A stretch of DNA of 64,000 nucleotides from NCBI GenBank assembly GCA_015698045.1, contig BLAL01000196.1, positions 1,302,001-1,366,000 of the forward strand, in the 5' to 3' direction. Position 1 is the stretch's first letter; every line of letters begins with the position of its first letter. The translations under genes were made by a program, and so were the position numbers. This document shows positions 12,566 through 25,321 of this stretch, piece after piece. The notes under the pieces were generated by a model that worked only from the letters and a program-made list of their open reading frames with translations, ran no database searches and was not told the DNA's origin. This stretch comes from Rhizophagus clarus (Eukaryota > Glomeromycota > Glomeromycetes > Glomerales > Glomeraceae).

Positions 12566-13735
12566 TTTTTTATTCAAAGATCATGCTTGGCTTTTATTAA
12601 AAAAAAACAAATGCGAAAATACAAAATAGCAAAAAGCAAATTTAACAGATAGATAAATCTATATAGACCTATTAAAACAAGCCCACCTGACAAATATCAA
12701 ATGTGACTCATAAATTTTAACTAATGGCCAGTATTACCATACACCATAGTGTAAGTAAGAATCTTTAGTAATCAAATTATTTTCCTTCATAATCCCTACA
12801 AAGCACGTCATTACGAGAAGCTACCACTTTAACTGAGTGATATGCAGGCACTATGCTAAAATTTCCTAGTCAATAAGGTTGAAATATTCTTTTCGCTTGG
12901 TAATCCTATCCAAAAAAGATTTTTTCTAAATTGTTCAGAAGCCTTTAATCAGCGTGGATACACCAAAAATAAAAAGATATTAGAAGAGTCACAATAACTC
13001 ATACGTGACTTTAACCAACCTAACTAGGAATCAACATGTGTTAGCCGAATTTAAAACAAATTATCCAACCAAATTCTCCTCCTTAATTAGATTGACAAAC
13101 AAAGCCCTAAGAAAGAAAGTTACACCAAATCATTAAAATACCGATCAATATTTCAATACCCCTAGCCTTCCAAAACTAAACAGAAAAAAAAAGAGACTAA
13201 AGGCTAAAACATTGACAGGTAAGAAATAAAACTAAAAAAAAATCATTAATACTCCTAGAAACCCAAAAGGAAAACTGAAGAAAAAGGTAAAACATCATAA
13301 CCACCACGTCTACATTCCCTTAAACGATTCTAAGCAAGAAAAAGTAAGCGTCACTTCTGACCATAAACAAAAACTTTAACTAATGACTTCACTTTATTTA
13401 TCTCAATACTTTCAAAATAAATAGTATTATCAAAAAACCCTCTTCTGAGATATTTAAGACTAGGCAGCTCAGATGCTAACCTTACAAAAGTCTTCAAAAA
13501 TACAAAGGGAATCTGGAGTTTGCAGTCATAAACTATTTCCTTGGTGAAGTCCATAACAAGCCAGTGGTTCCACCAAAACTTGGTATTTTTGAACCAGACA
13601 AGTTTTAATAGACGTGACTAAGTCCCATAAAAAAGAAAACGTTACTTGAAAGGAGTCTAAGAAACCAAAAGCCCAAGCTTTTCTTCACTGATCTTCTACT
13701 GGAAAAATGGCCAAGCAATCTGTAAGTGAGAAATG
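12566..13735 (-). mobile_element. Truncated retroelement, 3' end
   Basis: The plus-strand T-run followed by ATTCAAAGATCATG reads on the minus strand as ...TTTGAATAAAAAAAA, a non-LTR style tail. The segment differs in composition from the array before it and the AT-rich DNA after about 13,735. It contains one decayed open stretch (13,351-13,617). No reverse transcriptase motif is visible, so this is a 5'-truncated copy or a non-autonomous element. Confidence 0.45.
13351..13617 (-). pseudogene. Unidentified coding relic in retroelement fragment
   Basis: The open frame has about 88 codons: it begins after a stop at 13,618-13,620 (SRLLKLVWFKNTKFWW) and ends VKVFVYGQK. An internal ATG is at 13,554. 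The upstream frame is broken. I do not recognise the family. Its place in a fragment with a poly-A-like tail suggests it is a retroelement ORF remnant rather than a host gene. Confidence 0.35.
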
Positions 13736-15068
13736 TAATCGATCTATTATACTGATATTTTTATATAGTTTTATAATAAATTGATATTTATTTTTAATTT
13801 TTTTATAATAATATATATTAAAAAATATACTATTTTAGTTATATTAATATTAATTCAGATTAGTACTATAAAATTAATAAAAGTAAAAAAATTTAATTTA
13901 ATTCGTAATCTATAACAGAAGTAAAAATTGACAATAATAAAATTCAGGACTAGATTTACCAAATTTGGTAATATTTATATAGATCATAATTATTCATAAG
14001 AGGATTACGCAATCATTTACATAGGAAATATAAAGGGAAAATCACATTAATAAATAGCCAATTACTGTAACTTTTTATTCGTAAAAAATCTTTTTCTCAA
14101 AATCATTTTTTAAAAACTTTTATTAGATATAACATGAAATTTTCCATATGCCGATCATTTCTCTACTTCTATTACAGATCACTAATTAAATTATTATAAT
14201 AATTTTACTAAAATTTAATTTTTTTGGCTTATTAATTAGGTAATGGCAGTTTTATTTTTAGTATTGTTTATATATATAAATAGTTAGGTCTAGTTCATAC
14301 TAAATATTGGTTAAAGACTTACTTTTTTTTTAGATTATGATTAATACTATATTCACATTATACAACCTGAATATTATTTTTTATAAATAGTAATAAATAA
14401 GTATCAAATATGCATTTTTTTATATTTAATAGTTTTTTAATTAAATAATAAATTATTCTTATTTTTTTTCTATATCAAAAAGATATTTTTTTGAATAGTA
14501 AATGATTAAGTAATAAATTTAATTAATAATTTAAATGTTTTCATTAAATTAATATTTAACTATCATTATTGTAATAGTATGTTGGAGTGAAATAAAATTA
14601 ATAAATTTTTTTAATAACAATTTTCAATTTTTTTTAATAAAATAATAATTAAATAAAAATATTATTATTCATTTGTAATCTATAATCCTTTTAAATTTAT
14701 AAATACTTTAACTTTGTAAATCGTTTTAACTATCAATTTATATTTTAATCATGTTTTTTAACTATTTTAACTTTATTATTTTTATGTATAAATTTAAAAA
14801 TTATATATAATTAGGTATCTAATATATATTAAATAACATATTAGTAACTAATAGTTTAGCTATTAAGGTTTAGACAATTTATAATTTTTAATATATTTTG
14901 AGATGTGACATATTAGTTACCCGATATATATAAATACCTGATAAGAGTTTTTCATATGTTATAATATCTATTTTACATTAATAATTCATTATTTAGTATT
15001 TTTTATTATATTAAGATTCACAATAGAAAAGAATGACTGCATATGTACTATTAATTGATTATTTTTTT
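13736..15068. other. AT-rich spacer, no gene seen
   Basis: Extremely AT-rich sequence with long runs and no open frame of useful length. I see no terminal repeats, tRNA or coding motif. Confidence 0.5.
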
Positions 15069-15310
15069 AGGATTTAATAATTTTCCGCACCTGTGATGCA
15101 TCGCATCCTTTTTTGTCACCTATGTTACACCCCTTTTCTTTTCATTTTTTTATATGTATTCTGAGGATTTAGAATTTTTTCAGTTGTAAAAAATCTATTT
15201 TTCACGCCCCTAGTTAAATGTCACATATTTAATTTAGCCTGGCATTACCATAATTTTGCCCAAAGTGTTCAGGGTGCAATGTATCACAGGTGCAGAAAAA
15301 AACAAACCCC
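15069..15310 (-). mobile_element. Non-autonomous MITE, copy 2 (242 bp)
   Basis: Reverse-complement copy of the element at 903-1146, with the same internal landmarks (GTGTAACA, ACAACTGAAAAAATT, TGAACACT). It keeps more CG dinucleotides than copy 1, for example GGGGCGTG against GGGACATG. Confidence 0.75.
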
Positions 15311-15549
15311 ATTTTTTTATATATGTAAATATGTCTAAAATAAATTATTTTAAATGTTATATTTTTAAAATTAAAGAAAAAAAATTTTAAAGTAAATTGC
15401 AATTTTAATATTCTATTATATATACTATATATTTTTTATTATAAAAACTAATTTATTATTTATTTTAATTAATATTTTAAAATTTTTAAAAAATAATTTT
15501 TTTAAGATTAAATGAAGTATTTTATTACAAATATAAAAATTAGTATATA

Positions 15550-16239
15550 CAGTGAATAGCATAAATTAAGCATCATTTTCAAAGTTAATTTACGATATAA
15601 ATTATAAATTCCAGTATAATAAATTTATATTTATTTTAAAGATGAGTCTTAAAACAACATTTTAAAAGTATTTTTTTATTTAATTAATAATACAGTTTTG
15701 TAAAAATCATTTAGTTTATAAAAAAGTGAATTTTCAACTTTTAACTAAGACAGATATAACAAAATAAATGCCAGAATCTGATTTTTTGAATCATAAATAG
15801 GTTAAATTCCAAAAATCTTGAAAATTGAATCACTAGTTATTAAGAAAATAAACTTTAAAAATCATGTAAATCATCAAAAAATATGAATTTTATAGTAAAT
15901 TTTTGATTTTTTAATGATCTACATGATTTTTAAAGTTTATTTTCTTAATAACTAGTGATTCAATTTTCAAGATTTTTGGAATTTAACCTATTTATGACTC
16001 AAAGAATCAGGTTCTGGTATTTATTTTGTTGTATCTATCTTAGTTAAAAAATTGAAAATTCACTTTTTTATAAACCAAGTGATTTTTACAAAACTGTATT
16101 ATTAATTAAATAAAAAAATACTTTTAAAATGTTGTTTTAAGTCTCATCTTTAAAATAAATATAAATTTATTATACTGGTATTTATAATTTATATCGTAAA
16201 TTAACTTTGAAAATAATGCTTAATTTATGCTGTCCACCG
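15550..16239. mobile_element. Palindromic Tc1/mariner-type foldback element (690 bp)
   Basis: Two arms of about 335 bp (15,550-15,885 and 15,900-16,239) are near-perfect reverse complements around a short loop. The ends read CAGTGAATAGCATAAATTAA and, on the other strand, CGGTGGACAGCATAAATTAA. TA dinucleotides at 15,548-15,549 and 16,240-16,241 fit the TA duplication of Tc1/mariner elements. It has no coding capacity. The arms can form a very long hairpin. Confidence 0.8.
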
Positions 16240-16317
16240 TAACTAATTTGCATTTAGGATGATTTTACTTAGATGATTTAACCTAGTAATTTTATATATT
16301 TATTTTATTATTTACAC

Positions 16318-16880
16318 TCATTTATTTATTTCAGATTCTTTTTTTAAATATATTCTGATAATTGTTTATTTTTTAAGTTTTTTCACTCCTTTGTTTAGCT
16401 TATTTAAAGTATTTTTTTCCTTTTTTTTATTTTACTTCTTATCTTAATCTTTATTTATTTCAGATAATCTTTTTTTTTAAGTATACTAGGACCCTAGACA
16501 TTACTGATATAACTCATAATTATAAAAAAGAGCAAATTGATGTGAAATTTAAAAGCTAAAAAACATGTTTTTTGCAATTTTCTTATCAACCAATGATCCA
16601 AATTAGATGAACATTTTTTTAAAATGTAGCTCTTAATGAGATCTACAAAATAAAAAAAAAAAGTTTATCAAAATTGATGATGAGATATCCTTAAAAAACT
16701 AAAAAAGCAAATTAGTTTAATTTTAAGAAAAATAGGTAAAAAAAAAATGTGAGTTATTTTAGTAATGTCTAGGGGTCTTAGTATATTCTAATAATTATTT
16801 TTTCTTTAAATTCTTTTATTCCTTTATTTGATTTACTCAAAGTACTTTTTTTTATTTTTTTTTATTTTACTTCTTACATT
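16318..16880. repeat. Two tandem AT-rich copies, the second holding a MITE
   Basis: A roughly 130-bp block starting TTTATTTATTTCAGAT and ending TATTTTACTTCTTA occurs at 16,318-16,446 and again at about 16,450-16,880. The second copy is split by the element at 16,488-16,779. Confidence 0.6.
16488..16779. mobile_element. hAT-like MITE (292 bp)
   Basis: About 30-bp inverted ends: left AGGACCCTAGACATTACTG, right end reverse complement AAGACCCCTAGACATTACT. The flanks are AGTATACT (16,480-16,487) and AGTATATT (16,780-16,787), an 8-bp duplication with one transition, as in hAT elements. The uninterrupted tandem neighbour near 16,350 serves as an empty site. Confidence 0.65.
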
Positions 16881-19560
16881 TTATTTTTTACTAATTTTAT
16901 TTTATTTTTTAAATCTTTTAGTTCTTTTTATTTTGCAATTAAGATATATTTAATCTATATAATTCAGTTTTCATAGAATTCTGGATATCTAATATAGAGA
17001 TCATAAAAAATTTACACAAAATTATAGATATTTTACTACTTCTAAAATTAATTAAATTTGCCAAAAATTAAATAATATATGCAAATTATATATTAATTTG
17101 CTAAAATTTAACTTATTACTTTTATTATTACCTGATAATTATTTATACTTATTAAAGTTTATTTATTAAATGAAATATTTTTTAAGTCATAAAAATTTTA
17201 TATAAAATAAAAGTAAAAATCATAATTATATATATGTAATATAGATCTATAATGAATCTAATTATATTTAGTAGTAAAAGTTAATTTTTATATATATAGA
17301 AAAAGAAAATTTCATACATATATTAAAAATATTTTTTTACAAAAATTTTTTTAAATTTATACTTCTTTTTTATTATTTTACATATTTTAATTTTTATAAA
17401 CACAATATTGTATTTAATATTTATAAAAAAAATCATATTTTTTATAATAACATTTATAATAATATTCTTATATTTTTATTTTTTATTTGCTAATTTATTT
17501 ATATATAAAATAAATTTTGAATAAATGAAATTACTTTTTTATGTTTAAATAAAGTTATTTAGTAGTATCAAAAGTACTTGCATCTTAATTTTCTTAAAAC
17601 TAGATATAATATTCATGAAGAAATTTGTATTTTTCAAACAGTACTAATTCCAAAATTTTTTTTTTTCTCTTTTAACTTTAGGACATAATAATATTACTTT
17701 AGTTAAATAAAACAATCTTTTCATGCTTAAGTAAATTGCTTATAATATTAAATTTATTTGCATATAAATTTTTATAATAATTGATCTAATATTTGTGAAG
17801 TATTGGCTATTTTTATATTATCAATTTTTTTGTAAAAAGCTAGTTATTTTACAATTCAGAATATAATTTTACTATTTTAACCAAATAAAATTATTTTTTT
17901 TTTACTTAAGTAAAATTTTTAGTAGATTGAATCTATTTAAAATAAAAATTTCAGAATAATTAGTCTAATACTTATAAAATATGACCAACTTTTATACTTT
18001 AATTATTTATTATTTAAATAATTTTTAATTTTAAAGTATGATTTTTTTTATTTTAGATTAGTTAAACCAATTTTACAAATAATGTATATTAATATATAAA
18101 AATATATAAATACTTTCTTTTAACTATTATAATCAAAAAATTATGAAAAAAAAAAATTTATTTTTTCTCATAAATTGATTATTAGAAAGCCAATAATCCT
18201 TACACTTCTCTTCTTTTATGGTATAAAAATACTTTAAAAGTATTTGAATTTTAATTTTTCCTTATACTTACTATAGTATAATAGAACTTGGATAAAATTC
18301 AACTTATCTTTAATAGTAATAGTGATGATAATAAAAAAATCAGGAAAAATATTTGAGAAGAAGTCTATACTAAAAAAACTCTGAGGTTGCTAAAAATATA
18401 TTACATTGAAAAACACTTCCAGTAATCATAGATGCTCTTTTGGAAAACTTTAACTTATACTTTTTTTAATAATATTTTTTTTTGTTCATTATTAAAAAAA
18501 TACTTTTTAGTTTACTTTTCCAATTGATTGATCTATTACATAATCAAACATAGGAAACCAATCATATTTAATTATATATAAAAATAGATCTGCAACCTAA
18601 TGTCAAAAAATGTCAAATATAATTTACTTTTTTACAAAATAGTATAATTCACTCTGTTTGCTAATACTATAAGTTACGTAATATCCCCTATATTTCCTAT
18701 ATCAAAGAAAAATAAATAGACTTTTGAATTACACTTCCATCTTAAATAATGTAGATGAATGAAATAAGTACTGCTTTATATATAATATGTTAAATCTTAT
18801 ATTGATGAAAAGGTTCTATATTATACCTGATCTGTTTCTAATAGTTAAAGAAATAAAAGATTTCTATTAATTTTAATTAATTATTACACTCCTTTTTTAA
18901 GTTTTTAAGTTATTATTTAGAAATATATTTACCTTTTTTTATTTTTAAAAACTTTTTTATTTTTTGATTTTAAGTTTATTTTTTATTTTTTATTTACAAT
19001 ATATAATAAAAAAATTAATTTAATAAAAATACATGTTATACACTTAAATAAGTCTGATTTATATCATATAAATTATAAAATAAACCTATAAATTAAGGTT
19101 ACATTTTGACATCTTTTATTATCATAAATACTTCATTACTTTTCAAAAATTAGGAATAAAAAAATATTACGTTTAAGCAAAAAAATATAATGTAAATCTG
19201 ATTATATTTGTAAAATATTGAAGGATTCAATATAATTAAAAACACTTAAATATTGTTAAGAATAATGTAAAAAGGTCAATATCAAAAAATCAGCAGTCTG
19301 GAAAAATTTGTAATAAAATAATAGGAATTTTATTTCAAATTTTAGCACATAGTAAAATAATTCAAATTACAAAAATATATATAGCTCACTTTAAATAAAT
19401 TCAAATTCTATTATTAAAAATGCAAAATAGTTTTAAACTCTAAATTTTTATTATAATATGATTCAAGATTATAAATGCTTTTTATTTTTTAAAAAAATTA
19501 ACTAGAAATATTTGAAAGAATTATAACATTATTCAAATTATGAATATATAATGCAAATAA
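16881..19560. other. AT-rich stretch without recognisable genes
   Basis: Low-complexity AT-rich sequence. I see no coding motif and no extended open frame. It probably forms part of the putative 5.8-kb element. Confidence 0.4.
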
Positions 19561-19568
19561 GGTTGCTT

Positions 19569-21170
19569 GCCAAAATTAGAAAGTTTTGGCATGCTAAAAC
19601 TGTTAAAACTAGGTTTCAGCAGACAATCAAAAATAGCGAAATGCCAAAACTGCCAAAACTGTTTTGACATTTCAGTGTAATATATCATATGATATACATA
19701 TAGTTTTAGCATTCCCTATAATCTGCAATTTGCAGATTTCTGATATCAATTAAATAAACTGATTTACTGATTATCTGATTAATAATCTTTTTTTTTTAAA
19801 AAAAAATTTTTTTTTTCTACTTTCAAATAAGAAAAAGGTAAAAAAAAAAAAATCAGAAATCAGAATTCAGAAATCTACTTATAAATTAAAAGTAAAAAAA
19901 AAATATTTTTCTTTCTTTTTTTGTAGGATGCTAAGCGAATACTATGAACTTGACTTTAGAATTGAAATAAATGAAGAGGAAGATTAATTTCATTGTTAAT
20001 AGAAATATTTCTAATGTTTTTTTTTTTATTTTTTATAGGTTGCTAGATGAATACTACAAACTGGACTCTGAAATTAGAGTAAATAGAGAATAAGAGATTA
20101 ACTTCATTGTTAATAAAACGTTTCTAATATTTCTTCTTTTATTTTTTATAGGTTGCTAGACGAATACTACAAACTGAACTCTGAAATTGAAGTAAATGGA
20201 GAGGAGGAGATCAACTTCATTGTTAATAGAAACGTTTCTAATATTTCTTCTTTTCTTTGTTATAGGTTTCCAGACAAATACTATGAACTGGACTCTGGAA
20301 TTGGGGTAAATAGAGAGGGAAAAATCGACTTCGTTGTTAATAGAAATGTTTCTAATATTTTTTTTTATTTTTTATAGGTTGTCAGTTGAATATCACGAAC
20401 TGGACTTTGGAATTGAGGTAAATGAAGAGAGAGAGGTCTACTTCATTATTAATAGAAATGTTTCTAATATTTTTTTATTTTTTATAGGTTGCCAGTTGAA
20501 TATTACAAATTAGATTCTGAAATTGAGGTAAATGAAGAAGGAGAGGTCTACTTCATTGTTAATAGAAATGTTTCTAATATTTCTTTTCTTTTTTTGTAGG
20601 TTACTGGACTTTTAGTGATAGGACGAATTTATACTTACATGATAAAGGTAGTGTGAAGGACCAGAATTTATGTACTTATAATAAGAAACGTTTTAACATT
20701 TTTTTCTTTTTTTTATAAAATGCTAAACTCTTTCTTTGGTGACAGGATGAGTTCAAACTTACGCAAAGATAATGTAAGAAAGAATCAGGTTAAGAATTTT
20801 CTTAGTAATATTAAAGAAACGTACTAATATTTCTTATTTGCTTTATTTTAGATTGCTAGATTTTTAGTTAATAAAATTTTTTTATTACAATAAAGTAAAA
20901 ATATTAAATAAAAAAACAATAAAATTTTTTTTGTTATAATAAAATAAAAATATTAAATAAAACAATAAAATAAAAAGTTACAATAAAATTTTTGATTATG
21001 TATAAGTTTATTAAAATTAAAAAAATGTTATTTAATAGTAAAAAGATCAAAATTTTGCTAAAACTCATATAAAATATTAATGTTAGTTATGCCAAAACTA
21101 TGTCAAAATGCTGAAACAGTTTCAGCAATTTTGACAGTTTTAGCATTTCAGCATTTTAGCATTTTGGCAC
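19569..21170. mobile_element. Foldback element C with TGCCAAAACTG-repeat ends
   Basis: The left end (19,569-19,680) carries several TGCCAAAACTG and TGCTAAAACTG motifs. The right end (21,090-21,170) carries the reverse-oriented forms (CAGTTTTAGCATTT, TTTTGGCA). The array of 112-bp cassettes lies between them. The architecture matches elements A and B: termini of short degenerate repeats and an internal tandem array. The exact edges are uncertain. Confidence 0.5.
19926..20710 (+). repeat. Array of about six 110-113 bp cassettes with splice-like ends
   Basis: Each cassette starts after a T-rich run with TATAGG, continues with a 40-nt open segment (TTGCTAGATGAATACTACAA-like), then GAGGTAAAT, an AG-rich stretch and GTTAATAGAAACGTTTCTAA. 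Cassettes start near 19,926, 20,038, 20,151, 20,264, 20,376 and 20,487. A diverged one starts near 20,599. An in-frame run of 74 codons across two cassettes (20,153-20,377) reads RLLDEYYKLNSEIEVN then RFPDKYYELDSGIGVN. Frames drift between units because lengths vary, so continuous translation is unlikely. The motifs resemble a 3' splice site and a 5' splice site around a mini-exon. Confidence 0.6.
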
Positions 21171-22061
21171 TATATAGGAAGTTAAATACAGATCACTCAA
21201 AATAAATCAATTTTTATTATTTAAATATATAAAAAGTACTTGAATTTAAAAACTACATTTTGATATATTATAGAATAATAAATGCTTCTTTCTTTCTTGA
21301 AAAAATTAACTACAAAAATTAATTAAGAATTGTAAAACTAAATAAATTATTTGAATTATAAAAATGCATTTAGTTTTTCCAAAATAAATCCAATTTTTAT
21401 GATTTAAAGCACAAAATAAACCTGGATATTAAGGCTATATTTTAATATATCTTAGGATTTTCATTTTTTTTATTTTCTTTTTGTTCTATTTTATTCTTTT
21501 GTCATTTCTCCTTTATTTCTTTTATTTCCTTTCATTCCTTTTATATTTTTCATTTACCCTTATTCTTTTTACTCTTTTTCATTTACATATTTTTTAACTA
21601 ATATATCCTATATTATTAATCATAAACCTGCTTTATAAATTTATTTATTAATGTTTTTATATACTTTTTTTTATTATTGTAACTCTTTTTTATCATTTTT
21701 ATTAAAAAATTTAGTATTTGAAATAATATTTTTGAATAATATAAGTTTATTAAATAAAATATAATATGTAATTTACTAAAAATTAATAAATTATTGTATA
21801 TATAAAATTTATTATATATGAAAAAATTTTAAATATGTTTATTATTATTATATATATTTTAAAAAAATTAGCATTAAAATTTATAATATATTAAAATATT
21901 AAAATTTACAGAAAATATTTAATCAATTAAATTTAATAAATTTAATAAATTAATCATGAGTTAAATCACTTGGGTGAAATCACCCCTTGATGATTTTACT
22001 CCAGATGCAAATTAGTAACATTTTAAGAATTTTTAAAATTTAATAGTACTACTTTTATTTT

Positions 22062-22893
22062 GCTTAAAAGATTTAGATTTATTAAACTTTTTTATTTGTA
22101 TTCTAGTAGCTTATTATATTAATTATTTATTTATTAAAGTTTTATTTATAAAATAAAGTATATTTTATTATATTATATAAGATTATTATATTAAAAAAAA
22201 ACCTAAATAATTATATATTAAGTATAAATGCCATTCAAATTCAAAATAATTTAAGATTATAATAATATAAATATATAAATCCAAATTAATTTAACAGATT
22301 ATATATAAAATTTTATAATTTATACATTTAAGATTTAGAAATTATAATAACCAAAATGTACAAATTAATTTAAAATATTTTGAATAATATCTATAGCATT
22401 AGATAATATTAGTAAATATAGCATTAAGTATTAATAACAACATCTGATATATATTAGCTATTATCTGATACAAATTGACATCTGTAATTAGATAGCTTAA
22501 AAGATTTAGATTTATTAAACTTTTTACTTGTATTCTAGTAGCTTATTATATTAATTATTTATTAAGTTTTGTTTATAAAATAAAGTATATTTTATTATAT
22601 TATATAAGATTATTATATTAAAAAAAAACCTAAATAATTATATATTAAGTATAAATGTCATTCAAATTCAAAATAATTTAAGATTATAATAATATAAATA
22701 TACAAATCCAAATTAATTTAACAGATTATATATAAAATCTTATAATTTATACATTTAAGATTTAGAAATTATGGTAACCAAAATGTACAAATTAATTTAA
22801 AATATTTTGAATAATATCTATAGCATTAAGTATTAATAACATCTGATATATGTTAGCTATTATCTGATACAAATTGACATTTGTAATTAAATA
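22062..22893. repeat. Tandem duplication of about 433 bp
   Basis: The block beginning GCTTAAAAGATTTAGATTTA at 22,062 recurs at 22,495 and remains nearly identical to about 22,893, with small indels. No gene is inside. Confidence 0.8.
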
Positions 22894-25290
22894 ATTATTG
22901 CATATTTTATTACTATTGTACTAATTAGTTCTAATTAGTGAAACCTTTTAGGATCAATAAATAATCTATTATTAATAATTCAAGACTTTTATTAAAGGTT
23001 TTTTAAATGAAGGAAAAATGAAATAGTAATTTGAATTAAAAATTAATTTATAGTCATTAAGAATCAAAATATTTTAGAATTAATATATTTAATAATATAT
23101 TTGACTAGTATATCTAAGAGACAAAATATTTTAGGATTAATATATATCTGACTAGTATATCGTCATCATTAAATATACGAATTACAGTACTCCAAAGATC
23201 GACAGAGTACCCGACCAATAAACAATAATTGTTTTATCACGTTTTTATGAATTTTATGATTACGACGGAAAAATTAATTTCCAGAAGTAATATTTTCTGT
23301 AGGGGTTTTGTTTCCTATTTTTTCATATCATCGGGAAAAAATTTCAGAATAGTTATACTGTAGATCATAGACCTTTTAAAAATCATATAAACACATAATA
23401 GATTATTGATCTAGCCATTTTCGTAAATTCTTCGCAGATCGTTAATTTTTTGAAAAAAACTATTTTTGGTTGAAATCCAGAGCTTTTACTTTATCCAAAC
23501 CATTGATAATCATAAAAGATCACAGAATTTTCAAATATAATATTGGTGCAACGAATATTTATCGCGTATTATTTATTTACATTATTAAATTTCTTATCTT
23601 CTGTAAGGAAAAGTATTAAAAAAATCCAATAATAATTAACGAATCAACCACATGGTAATGAAATGGAGGATTTAGGGGGTTGATATCATTAACCGATTAA
23701 GTACAAGGAATTAAATGTGTCAACAATTAATTTACGATGAATATTTGATTTAATAATCTGATATGCTGAATATACTGATATGGTTTATTCACTTTATTGA
23801 TAACGAAAAGAAACTTTTTTTTTTTTTATTTTGACATAAATGTTTTGATGAATCCAATAAATAATTTTTCCACTGGAGGAGCTAATCATCTTGATAATCT
23901 TTTTTTTTAAAGTTAAAGAACTGTACACGTGATTATTACACAAAAAATCTCGTTTTTTCTTATCAATCTATAAAATCTATTTCCGAATTCAATCAACTTC
24001 TTAATTTATTAAATGGTATTACAAATTTCGGTGCATCCTAATTCCTCTATATTTACCGGGTAAAAACATTAGGTAAGAAAAAAAGGGGGATGGAGACGAA
24101 TATGGTAAAATTCGCGGATATTTTTTCTATTTATGAATAACTATTAATAAAAAAAAAAGACAAAGAAAACTTTTCGTAAGTGAAGTTTTTATTTAGTCAT
24201 ACTTTTTTACTTTGAAGCTATAGAATGTCTAGACTCTTATTTTGTGCATATCATGGCTAAATCATGTAAAAAAACAAATGTTTTGCCAAAGGGAATCTAT
24301 AAGTTGCAAAAGTTCGGAATTTTAAAAATTACAGTTAATTGTAAGATTCGGAACTTTATATCTGAAAAATTCGGAATGTATTACAAATTCGGGTTTTTTT
24401 TTTAAACGGTGTTACTTTTAAAAAAGGATTCCGCGGATTCCCGTTATAAACACACGGAACGTCCTTAATTAAGAAAAATATAAATCCATGACATGACGGT
24501 AAGAAGGAAAAGATTTTCATGTATAATGACATGAATAGAAAGAAAAAACGCCACAAAAAAAAAAAAAAAAAAATTTTTTTTCTTTATTCTTTTTGCACGC
24601 CTCGGCCAAATTTTTTTTTAAAAAAAATGTAATCTGCAGTTCATTTTTAATTTTTCCTTTGAGAATTTACCGGAAATGGCAAATTCGGAATAAGTACCAA
24701 AATTTTGGCGTTCTTGTAACCAATACTTCGTCTTTTATCAAAAATTTTTAATTAGAGTGAACAAAACAGAAATAAAATTAAATTTAAGCAATTTAATTTA
24801 AAGTTGAACACTAATTTATTTTTTCGGATCTTTATTCCGAAAATTCTTTTCAGGTTAAATTCATTTCATTCATTCTTACAATTTTTCTTACACTCCTTTT
24901 TCTCGTAAAAAGATCATTAAAAAAACCTGAATGAAAAGATACTAAAGATACCATTGTTGATAAAGATGTGCAATGATGCAAATTTTCTGTACGCCATAAT
25001 TTCAACTAATAATTAAAATCTCACGTCCTAAATATAGCCTGTAGTAATTATTTAATTTTAAATCTGGGTGTTCCGATGATAAGCAAAGAATTCATAAGAT
25101 GGATTCTATTGTTTAAGGTTTGACACATACTGTAACTATCTATACTAAAGGAAGAAATAATAGTCGAGATTTACAAAATATTCGGCGAAATGAAAGAGAG
25201 GTATGATTTCACTCATGTATGGGGCCAATGCATGTTACAACATATTTTATAATAATGTCAAAGAGATAGAAAAAGAAAAAGAAAGAAATG

Positions 25291-25321
<31 letters not shown>

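Larger units (their letters stand above)
16239..22019. mobile_element. Putative 5.8-kb non-autonomous TIR element
   Basis: The left end reads GTAACTAATTTGCATTTAGG. The reverse complement of the right end (up to 22,019) reads GTTACTAATTTGCATCTGGA. After that both continue with related TRAAATCAT and GTGATTTNACC motifs. The interior is AT-rich, lacks a transposase and contains other nested elements. Related ends occur near 31,000-31,345 and at 39,831-39,950. No target duplication is clear, because the left edge abuts the mariner foldback element. Confidence 0.4.

Noticed and set aside
20153-20377. 74-codon frame as a protein gene
   Set aside because: Adjacent cassettes do not share the frame. 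The motif layout suggests mini-exons or satellite rather than one continuous CDS.
24252-24404. Roughly 50-codon frame starting MAKSCKKTNVLPKG
   Set aside because: Reasonable start but very short, ends in a T-run, and no homology can be claimed.
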